Below, piece after piece: positions 55,704 through 64,000 of a stretch of DNA of 64,000 nucleotides (the first letter of the stretch is position 1; each line of letters starts with the position of its first letter). The notes below the pieces were generated by a model. That model was not told where the DNA came from and did not search any database. It saw nothing but the letters and a program-made list of their open reading frames with translations. The stretch is taken from positions 1-64,000 of the forward strand of contig CBFFRP010000219.1 in the NCBI GenBank assembly GCA_965644295.1. Reading direction: 5' to 3'. A program made the position numbers and the translations under genes. Source of the DNA: Paraphysomonas bandaiensis (taxonomy: Eukaryota; Chrysophyceae).

Positions 55704-56447
55704 ATTTTAACAGTTCATACTATATTTAGAAATATAGATATAACCCACGAATTCGCTATCTACCGCAGCACAGAGACAAAGAATTTGTAGATGCAGCTAA
55801 ATATGATTATTGTAGATGTATGGTGTATCGTGCACAAATTGTGGTTACATAGTTTCATCCTAGACTATTACAAAAAGCCAACAATAAATAATCAGACTTT
55901 CTTATAGATAACCATTATACAAGTTAGAATAACTAATATGTAAAGCTATTTTCATTTCTTGATTTAATGTTGGCTTATTGTGCTATAGATTACTAGAATG
56001 TGCCATGTGCTGATCTGAACATATTGTATTATGCGATTGAGTTAAGTCTCCCTTTAATATTGTTATTAGAATATTGTTTTGATTTTCACGTAATTTACCA
56101 TATCTATCATTTATTTCCTCGTTTTCTTGTAGCACGTAGTGTTCAAAGCATGACATATACAACAGAATCAGTTAAATTTTCTAATATAGTTCTTTCTAAG
56201 AACACTATCGCGGCTTACAAAATTATAGCTGCTTTTTAAACATGTACACAGCAACGATCATGATTAGCTAGCCAAGAACAATCAAATACAATTTTAAGAT
56301 TACCTAAATGCGTTCTGATAGGTAACATATCAATATATAATGTCAACAGATTCCTGTTTCCTCTGTGCGAACTTTCAAGGTCTACACTAGGGTCATATGC
56401 AGAATACACCGTCCACTATCATTTTCCCCGTGATTTCTATTTGATTA

Positions 56448-59400
56448 CTATTCGTCACTGCTTTCGCATTCACCGTAGCCACCATAACAGTAATACTCAT
56501 CACAGTATTCATATTCATAGTAGCTATCATAATCGATATCACAATAGTCGATGTTGTAGACTATATCACCATTGTATTCGTACTCATAGTAGCCGTCATA
56601 GCATAGATCATCATATTCCACATCAACATAATCATAAACGCTATCATAATAGTATTCATCTCCATGGTAGGTGCCATAGTCCACGTCATCATAGTAAACA
56701 TAATCGCAGTTGCTGCCATCATTATCGTAGTCATAGTAATAGTCAAAGCCCTCGTCATCATAGTATACATAACCGCAGTTGCTGTCATAATAATGCTCAT
56801 CATCATCGTATTCATATTCGTCAATGTCCTCGTCATCATAGTATACATAGTCGTAGTAGCAATCACAATAGCTATCAACATCGTATTCATAATCATAGTT
56901 GCAGTCGTATTCATTGTCATACACTCTCCGAAGACATGTATCATCGTTGTACTGGTATTCGTAGCAGCTATCATTACTTTCGTATCCATAATCAATACCC
57001 ATATCACAGTGGTCATAATTATAGCAGTCAGCATCCCAATAATGTCCATCTTTATCGACATATCCAGAATCGTCGTGGTATCTGTCAACTGCTGTCACCA
57101 TCTTTCGAGCCTGAATATCTCTCTTTCGATTCGGGACAGTATCAGGATCTGCTACGAGGAGGGAGGACTCTCTCTTCCGCATAAAATCCTCACCGAACTC
57201 ATATTCTTCCATAGCAGAGACTATAAGAAGGGCAACTGATGCTTCTGCATTCGAAATCACTGAGCCCACTAACGTTTCGCTGACATCATGGGGCTGCTCA
57301 AAGTGCTCCATCATCTCCGCGAGTGAAGGATAGACTTTATGGGGATAGCCCTCGGCAAGGATGCTTGTCAAGTGTAGTCTCTCTACAGGGCTAGTCATCA
57401 CCGCAAGTGGAAGTATAGACTCAATACTTTCACTATCTACAATATGTTGGAGGTAGATCTCAACTGCAGATATTTTGCGCCCATTATTTTCATCACTGGT
57501 GCATGTTTCTCGAAGCCATTCGTGCACACTAGCAACAAACGCATCTGCGTTGCCTTGCAACATAGACTTGATATAAAGAGAAGGGTAGGTCTTTCTTTGC
57601 TGTAAATTACATCGCGAAACACCTCCAGATAGAGCCACGGCACCGTACAAAAAACCCAAACCTGTGAATTCCGTACCTATTGTCAGAGGATTAAGGTGAT
57701 ACCAAAAATACAATATCAATGCGGCATGAGTGCGAAGAGTGTAAGACGATTCTTTCTTGATATAAGACTCAAAAAACTGCTGATACGCTTCCAAGAGTGA
57801 AGCTTGAAGAAGCTTAGACTTAGCCTCAGAACGAGAAGTGCGAATTGTAACTCGGAAAGATGACTGGTCATTCGGATCTAATTGGCTCAGTCTAATCGAA
57901 GATAAGTGATACGAACCTCCGTTGTGGCGATTAGCCGTATGAATTTGAATATCAAAGTCCTGTCCGATAATGCTGTATAATTCCTTAAAACTTTGGGCAT
58001 TGTGCACATTTTTCTTTTGTTCTTTGTTGAGGCGGACAAGTTGAGGTGTGCTCGTCGGAAAAGGCAATATGTATAAGCCTGCTCGAGACATTTCTTGCTT
58101 CAATACAGTGACAAGCATATCATGATACGGAACCATGTTCTTTTCGACCTGGTCGCCGTTTATCACAGGAATATCTGTATATCTCACTTGCGATATATCT
58201 GACCACATTACATGTCCGATATTTGTTGGTTCTACCACCAGAAACCAGTTCAGTATATGCTCCATTACATTCAGCAGCCCTTTTCCATTACCACCAGTAT
58301 CACCACATAACAGGTCAAGTGTACCGGCAGAGCAAGGCGACAGCACAGTTTTTCCTGGTGTCGATCCCACAGTTGTTTGGCGCGTTATTTCCACACCGAA
58401 ATCTAGCACCGAGAAGGCAAGAGAGAGCCCATATCTAACATCCGGAACTGTCCCCGCGTGACTATAGGCCACATCTCGCATGTGAATGAAAGGGAAAAGT
58501 TCCATTAGGGGTGTGTGAAGGACACTTACAAGCCGATTCAAAACAGACCTGTCTACATCGACTACTTGATCTGGTAACAAGTCATTGTTCCACACACCAG
58601 ATAAAGCACTGTTGCATGCGGTTTTAATTCGTTTAGAGGTCACTGTCATCAGCAGATCACTACCTTTGGCGTATCCATATTTCCCCCACAGACACAGAGC
58701 AGTGACAATATCATTCCACTCGGCCGAGACTTCGATCTCTTGGTCGTAACGTTCTCGTACTAGAGATACTGCCTTGTCAATATGTGCAATGGCAATGAAA
58801 CTCTTAACATTCAGCATGAACAGTCGATTCGATGACAAATCGCTCTCGTTGTTAGTCAACTCAATGGTGGTAACAGACGCAACTGGCATTCCAAGGCGAT
58901 AATACAGGTCTGCAAGCATAGTTGTCGCATCACAGGATGGTTTGTCTTTTTTCATGGTCAGCAGATAGTCCCGAGCAGTTTTCCACTGTCCAAGGTCAAG
59001 GTTTGCACGCACTATATGGCACATCACATCAGATGAATCACTGGCAATAGCTAACGCTGACTGAAAGTTTAGTCGGGCACTTTGTGGAATCCCAATGAAA
59101 AGTTCAACAAGTCCGAGAGCATCATAAGCCAAAACCAACTGCCGAGAACTAGGCAAAGAGACCTCAGTAGCACGCGTAGCTATCACTCGTGCATCAGACA
59201 ATCGTCCACGTCGAGTGAGCAGTTCGCATTTGAGTAGTAACATAGCCGCATCAGTAGGGCAAATATAGAGTGCCGTGTCCACATCCCTCTCAGCTCCTTC
59301 AGCATCATTGAATAGTTTCCAGCTTAATTCTGCGCGTACAGAGTACCCTAATGCCTCAAAAGGACGCGATTCTATCAGTTCAGAGACGATATCCAGAGCT

Positions 59401-61340
59401 CGACTATGGTCCCCTGAACGAGCATGGACTTGACAGAGTGTTTTTAGAACCTCACGTGACGGATATATTGCGTAAAGCTTCTCCAATATATCGATCGCAT
59501 GATTCAATGTTCCACTCTCTAATCTCATGTACGCAATAGCGATTAGTTTATTGGCAGATGGTTCAGGATCAGATAGTGCATAACGAGCAATCATTGCTTG
59601 TATCTCGTTCTGATCACAATCCATTGGAGCGTACTTTGTATACAAAGCCATAAGGGCTTCAGGAGCAACATTGAGCCCCATTTCTGCTGACGAGCCGAAT
59701 TCAAGAGCCCCCCCTCTATTTCTTCCCCGCCGCAACGGAAGTGCTTCATTCCCTTCATCACTACCAATTTCATCATACTCATGACCGTGGACACTAGCAG
59801 TAAGCTGTTGTGCAGGCAAGCTACCAGCATTACTGGACTCCGGTCTGATATTGAATTCAGGAAGCTCTTCATCTTCTTCATTAGTGTCATAGTCATACTC
59901 ATGATTGTAATGGCTGACAAATGTCTTCTCGTCTCTGTTATCAACAGTCGTGCCTATACTCCTGTCACTGCGCAATGGAAGTTCAGATTCCGATGACATC
60001 ACTCCCAACGCGTCGCAGTAAAACTGTACGTCCAAATCCCAGTTGACGTAGTTGCGCAGTGGTAAAGTAAGGAAGGCTTCTTCAATGGACATTAAATCTT
60101 TATAAACAAACTGACGCAAGTTTTCCAATTCATTTTGATAGTGTATCCATCGTCCCTCTATTTGCTCACTATACCACGTAGACTCCACTGGAGTCAGCGC
60201 CATGTGTTCCTCCCAGACAGTACCAAGGCGTTGCAATATACTATTCAAAGCCACATGGGGAGAATTACGTATATCCGCATACCGTATGTGAACCACGCGA
60301 TTCGGCACGACATACTCAAAATGAGTTACTACCCGCATGCTACTTTGAAATCGATAGGCCACAGATTCGGGAGAACTGGCTCCAGAAATGGAGTACAGTG
60401 CATTGATTACTGAGTCCAAAGGATCATGCATAACATTTACAATCATAGCCCTGGGAAAAAGAATATGAAGTAACCCGACATAAATTGGGCTGATAGGTCC
60501 CACCACTGTATGCGAGGACGAGCACTGTACGGTTTCTATGCTTCGTTCTATTCTGTCAATCGTCTCCATTATTACAGGCTGTAGAGTCTTCCTATCAATA
60601 TCATTACCCGTTGAGAGTAGCTGCAAGAAGTACTTTAACTGGGAATGAAACTGTTCCACCCACCCCATCATAATTCCTGGACTACATACAGTACTGTGCT
60701 TTCTCAATAGCGCTGACACCAAGGAATATGCATTCGACCCCATCGTAGACAATATAAAAATAGGGACAGTAGAGTTCGAGCCTGTCCACGACTCTATTAT
60801 CTCAGTTGTCATGATGTGGGACATATTGGCTGCCGTTGTTTCGTCCTCCGTTGGGCTGGGAAGGGGACGTCCAGAGTGGGCTGCAGCGTTTGCTTTCAGC
60901 ATAAATTTCCAAGATTTCTTGTACATTTTAAGTTCATTGTACGCAATAGAGAGAACTCGATAACGAGAAATATTTATAACCTTTCCAAATGATTTACCAA
61001 GATCCTCTTCGACTTCACTCACAAATGATATCCATTCATCGCGATTAGTGTCCCGACACCGCTGCATAGCCTTTAAGCGGACATAATACGACCAAGGAGT
61101 TAGTTTTTTTGCAGCAGATGCCTCCGCGTAGGCGTTACATGCATTGGCGTAGTCATATTTAGACTCGTAGTAGTGTCCTAGGGCCCTCTGCGACATAATC
61201 AGCGCTTCAATCCAATCAAAGTATACACATAAATATCTTACCCACTCTGACGCATCTCGATCAACAGACACAGGCAATGAGCTGTCCGATAGCACAGACA
61301 ACAGTGTGACGGCGACAAGCACGACAATATATAACGTCAT
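56448..61340 (-). CDS. Secretory protein: degenerate sulfotransferase-like domain, TPRs, SRFR1/TTC13-like domain, Tyr/Asp-rich tail
   Basis: Single 4.9-kb exon, 1,630 aa. A signal peptide is clear (MTLYIVVLVAVTLLSVLS). Residues about 60-160 look helical and TPR-like. About 190-400 align with TPR-linked sulfotransferases, but the PAPS 5'-phosphate loop PRSGTT reads STMGSNAYS and the 3'-phosphate motif RDP reads HDP (MHDPLDSVINALYS). TPRs occupy about 560-870. From about 960 to 1330 the sequence follows the C-terminal domain of SRFR1/TTC13 (WFLVVEPTNIGHVMWSD; KELYSIIGQDFDIQI; ALILYFWYHLNPLTIGTEFT). The last about 210 residues hold about 59 Tyr with Asp/Glu and 14 Cys in loose YVYYDDE repeats. 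Function unknown; a Golgi, ER or secreted scaffold is inferred. Confidence 0.8.
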   Translation of the reverse strand: MTLYIVVLVAVTLLSVLSDSSLPVSVDRDASEWVRYLCVYFDWIEALIMSQRALGHYYESKYDYANACNAYAEASAAKKLTPWSYYVRLKAMQRCRDTNRDEWISFVSEVEEDLGKSFGKVINISRYRVLSIAYNELKMYKKSWKFMLKANAAAHSGRPLPSPTEDETTAANMSHIMTTEIIESWTGSNSTVPIFILSTMGSNAYSLVSALLRKHSTVCSPGIMMGWVEQFHSQLKYFLQLLSTGNDIDRKTLQPVIMETIDRIERSIETVQCSSSHTVVGPISPIYVGLLHILFPRAMIVNVMHDPLDSVINALYSISGASSPESVAYRFQSSMRVVTHFEYVVPNRVVHIRYADIRNSPHVALNSILQRLGTVWEEHMALTPVESTWYSEQIEGRWIHYQNELENLRQFVYKDLMSIEEAFLTLPLRNYVNWDLDVQFYCDALGVMSSESELPLRSDRSIGTTVDNRDEKTFVSHYNHEYDYDTNEEDEELPEFNIRPESSNAGSLPAQQLTASVHGHEYDEIGSDEGNEALPLRRGRNRGGALEFGSSAEMGLNVAPEALMALYTKYAPMDCDQNEIQAMIARYALSDPEPSANKLIAIAYMRLESGTLNHAIDILEKLYAIYPSREVLKTLCQVHARSGDHSRALDIVSELIESRPFEALGYSVRAELSWKLFNDAEGAERDVDTALYICPTDAAMLLLKCELLTRRGRLSDARVIATRATEVSLPSSRQLVLAYDALGLVELFIGIPQSARLNFQSALAIASDSSDVMCHIVRANLDLGQWKTARDYLLTMKKDKPSCDATTMLADLYYRLGMPVASVTTIELTNNESDLSSNRLFMLNVKSFIAIAHIDKAVSLVRERYDQEIEVSAEWNDIVTALCLWGKYGYAKGSDLLMTVTSKRIKTACNSALSGVWNNDLLPDQVVDVDRSVLNRLVSVLHTPLMELFPFIHMRDVAYSHAGTVPDVRYGLSLAFSVLDFGVEITRQTTVGSTPGKTVLSPCSAGTLDLLCGDTGGNGKGLLNVMEHILNWFLVVEPTNIGHVMWSDISQVRYTDIPVINGDQVEKNMVPYHDMLVTVLKQEMSRAGLYILPFPTSTPQLVRLNKEQKKNVHNAQSFKELYSIIGQDFDIQIHTANRHNGGSYHLSSIRLSQLDPNDQSSFRVTIRTSRSEAKSKLLQASLLEAYQQFFESYIKKESSYTLRTHAALILYFWYHLNPLTIGTEFTGLGFLYGAVALSGGVSRCNLQQRKTYPSLYIKSMLQGNADAFVASVHEWLRETCTSDENNGRKISAVEIYLQHIVDSESIESILPLAVMTSPVERLHLTSILAEGYPHKVYPSLAEMMEHFEQPHDVSETLVGSVISNAEASVALLIVSAMEEYEFGEDFMRKRESSLLVADPDTVPNRKRDIQARKMVTAVDRYHDDSGYVDKDGHYWDADCYNYDHCDMGIDYGYESNDSCYEYQYNDDTCLRRVYDNEYDCNYDYEYDVDSYCDCYYDYVYYDDEDIDEYEYDDDEHYYDSNCGYVYYDDEGFDYYYDYDNDGSNCDYVYYDDVDYGTYHGDEYYYDSVYDYVDVEYDDLCYDGYYEYEYNGDIVYNIDYCDIDYDSYYEYEYCDEYYCYGGYGECESSDE

Positions 61341-61884
61341 GTTTCAAGGAGTGACTTCAGAGTTGTGTGGCATTTAAATGACAACATCACAACTCTCTCT
61401 GCTCAAATATCCGGAAATATAATATCAAAATCAGAAAATAGGCACTTTATCACATGCAATAAATATAAAAAGGCATTTTATATATTGATACTGTTTATTT
61501 TTGGACGTACAGATGCTAGAAATGGGGTAAAAATGGTGGTTCACTGACTCAATCAAGCATCACCACAACGTACGAAGTATGTATGTGGAGCGACTTGTTC
61601 CCACAGCACCAGCAGCATGATGGAAGATTCCTAGATATGAGATCCCTCGCTCTACAGTGCTGCACAGGACTCACTGTAAGATCCACACATACACCGCACA
61701 GCAGTGCTACACAGGTACAAGATATGGAGGTTTATCACAGACAGACAGAGCTACATATCCTCTTGACCTGCCTCGAAGGTGAAATGTTCACATAGTCTGA
61801 ATGACCCGACCCGTTAACTATGCCGATATTCACATTGTGTGAACATCTCATAACTCTAATGGCTGAGTGTTTGCTCTCTGAGTT
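61341..61884. other. Divergent promoter region, TTC13-like / MAP2K-like
   Basis: 544 bp between two start codons. AT-rich near 61380-61500, with a CTGTA/ACAGCAG-type stretch at 61640-61740 (acagcagtg at 61698). Short frames here are not supported. Confidence 0.5.
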
Positions 61885-63554
61885 ATGGTACCTCACAGAA
61901 TATATATACACAATGAAGAAGACGAAGCCACAGACAGTGAGGGACATGGCAAGACTCTACGTTACCGACCCTCGCATAACTACTCTCACAGCTATAGAAT
62001 TACCGGCAGCGGGACTTTCGTTGGACATGGGTTTCAGATTGGCGAATTTGGTGTTAAAAGTATACCAGAGCACCTCATCAGTGAGGCGCCATCGGGCCTA
62101 AAGCACGCGAAGAATGAAACTGTTATTCTTTCTACAATTGGACGGGGATCAAGCGGATATGTTTCGCTTGGACTTCACGTTCCTACTCTCACTACTGTGG
62201 CAATAAAGCATTTTAATGTTGGAATGGCAGATAGAAGACAGGACATGATACGAGAGTTGAATGCTTTGTATACTATCAATAAAAATAACCGATTATCCGC
62301 TAAAAATGTTTGCCATTTCAAACCAGTATTATCGCAATATATTGTTCAATTGTACGACGCTTACACTGACTCCGAGCACAGAGGTGCGTCCTTGGTAGAT
62401 CCTATGTGAGTTATAGTATATATTTCCGTAGCAGTATGCATGCTTCTTGAGTATATGGCCTGCGGAAGCCTTCAAAAATGGATAGATCAGGAAGGAATGA
62501 TGAACGAGACGGACTGTGCGGTTGTCGCTCATTCCGTGGTCCAAGCACTTTGCGTTATACACAGCAGAGGAATAATTCACAGGGATATCAAGGTATATAA
62601 TACATTGCCTTACACGCCAATTTTTGTGTATTACTGTGTGGAATTAGCCTGCAAATATACTGTGTTCAGGAAATGGCACTGTCAAGTTAGGAGATTTCGG
62701 AATTGCTGCACTGACGCAATATGTCGGTTCTTCGAATACGACGATAAACAGTCAAACTTATGGTGGTTTGTTGTGTTTAAACAAATTTTGTACTGAACAC
62801 CTGATAGGAACCTTGTGTTTTATGAGCCCGGAGTGTTTAGCTGGATTACCACCCTCTCCACAGGTCTGAAGACATAGTGGTGATATTGAAGTTTAATTTT
62901 CTCTCTTAACAGTGCGATATATGGGCCCTAGGTATCACTTTAATAACACTTTTGTTAGGGCGTCCACCCTATCAATCCTGTAATAGCTACTGGAGCCTAG
63001 TTGATTCCATCGGTTCTGGAATAGGAGATATAGCTAGTATACTTCCACGGTATCTTATTCTGCCACTTTGCGCAGTATTTAATCCGGTATACAGATGTTC
63101 AGAGGATTGCTGCGATTTCATACGTCTTTGTTTGGAGAATGACCCCAAAGAACGCCCTTCGGCTTCGCAGCTTCTAATACATCCATTCTTGGCGATATCC
63201 CCTCTTGTTATCCATATACCTTCTGCACTTTCTTCACTCTCTCAAGATGAATTTAATTTGCAGAATTTATCAAACAATATTAATGACTGGTGGAGTGGAT
63301 TAAGTGCAGAAGACTACGCGGATGTGTTGTGCAGATACAGTGAATTTGTATGCCACACCACAGATCATATGGAAGAAAAGTCAAACCTACAACGTCATAC
63401 GTTTTGGAATTCTCGGAACAGGTGCACTTCAGATGATTTACATACGGATTTATCGCATCCTGTTAGAAAGGTTCAGTACTCTGAAGTATGCGTCGCTTCG
63501 CTTGCAGAGGAACTGCGTGTAGATATCAATTCATTGAAGTGGTTTATGAACTGA
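61885..63554 (+). CDS. MAP kinase kinase-like protein kinase
   Basis: Five exons (61885-62383, 62435-62592, 62648-62762, 62808-62863, 62913-63554), introns of 45-55 nt, 489 aa. Kinase motifs appear once the introns are removed: glycine loop IGRGSSGYVSLG (about 85-96), VAIK lysine K108, a Glu in RELNAL, gatekeeper/hinge LLEYMACGSL, catalytic HRDIKPANIL (D217) and DFG (D235). The activation segment ends TYGTLCFMSPE, then DIWALGITLITLLLGRPPY. GSSG in the loop and the EYMxxGSL hinge point to the MAP2K (STE7) branch. All catalytic residues are present. The C-terminal 130 residues contain ENDPKERPSASQLLIHPFL (subdomain XI) and an unrecognised tail. Upstream activators are unknown. Confidence 0.85.
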
Positions 63555-64000
63555 CATACCTGTATGTAGTATGTGGTATGTTGACTAGATATATATGCTA
63601 CTTTACGATAACTTTAATTACTCTTCGATTTTGCACCTAAAACTCTGTGGTAACAAGAAGCCCATATTTCCTAAATAGTTTCTTCTTTTGCAGCCATGTA
63701 TACGGTTACGCATACTAACATATACTCATACTCTATACATATTTTGCTTTAATCTATATAGTTTATACATATATCATATCCGATATCCAACTAAACCTTT
63801 CTGACTTGACCACTCCCTCGGACGCACACAGGGAATTGAGTAAGTTTCTACACCACAACTACATCGCACAGACAGAGTGTTGTTGTGAGGCCCTTAAGAA
63901 TAAATTTATCCACAAAGAATATAAAATAGTCGTCAAAAAAGAGAAAACGCATAAATAAAAATTGACAATGTAGATCAATTATTTTAGACGAAGACGATGC
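63555..64000. other. Intergenic 3' flank, right window edge
   Basis: 446 bp, AT-rich, with TATA-like and atacatat words. No gene recognised before the window ends. Confidence 0.5.

Larger units (their letters stand above)
54427..56447. other. Convergent intergenic region
   Basis: 2 kb between the CBP80 and TTC13-like 3' ends. It contains a repeat-family arm (55041-55523) and a short hAT-like MITE (55582-55703). The rest is AT-rich with no supported gene. Confidence 0.6.

Noticed and set aside
56441-57239. His-rich, Ile/Val-rich and Thr/Met-rich ORFs overlapping the tail of the TTC13-like gene.
   Set aside because: Shadow frames of the Tyr/Asp codon-biased tail; the 1,630-codon minus frame explains the region.

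Overview
This window comes from a eukaryotic nuclear genome. Genes are rich in short introns (42-127 nt in the models below, GT...AG), all three standard stop codons are used, and several gene families have no bacterial form (myotubularin, BRF1, nuclear cap-binding protein CBP80, TRP-like channel, MAP2K-like kinase). Dense PT/PS tetrapeptide arrays on a secreted EGF-like protein, a TOM1-like 7TM protein, a BIG BROTHER-like RING ligase and unusual FYVE/PX/C2 fusions suggest a stramenopile (heterokont) alga or relative. That assignment is an inference, not proven. I see no tRNA, rRNA or CRISPR.

Layout: (1) 1-6177 minus, 3'-truncated surface protein with signal peptide, three EGF-like modules and about 30 copies of a 168-bp repeat. 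The long plus-strand frame over the same DNA is a shadow. (2) 8003-14264 minus, ankyrin/TRP-like channel with a C2 domain, then a trans-aconitate-type methyltransferase. (3) 14708-17448 plus, BRF1. (4) 17449-23404, a 137-bp tandem duplication, a MITE-like element, a PX-domain gene and a foldback element. (5) 23405-28191 minus, FYVE-C2-GRAM-myotubularin phosphatase. (6) 29135-34434 plus, large TPR/Tudor-like/IQ protein. (7) 37391-42437 minus, degenerate CCR4-type nuclease interrupted by FN3, then an unrecognised membrane protein. (8) 42781-44195 plus, SLC35C2-like transporter. (9) 45702-46946 minus, 7TM TOM1-like; 47384-48236 plus, RING-H2 ligase; 48928-49842 minus, BAG-like protein. (10) 49843-50735, a divergent promoter region holding a perfect 579-bp tetranucleotide array. 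(11) 50736-54426 plus, CBP80 with an RGG-rich N terminus. (12) 56448-61340 minus, signal peptide + degenerate sulfotransferase-like + TPR + SRFR1/TTC13-like protein with a Tyr/Asp tail; 61885-63554 plus, MAP2K-like kinase.

Genes form many divergent pairs (starts 343-944 bp apart) and convergent pairs. One repeat family (TIR arms of about 480 bp) occurs at four of the five convergent gaps and I saw it in no other gap. Exon joins were made by hand from splice signals and reading phase. Most multi-exon genes close in frame through every exon, which supports the models. There is no operon logic; the genes serve separate housekeeping, signalling, membrane-lipid and surface functions.
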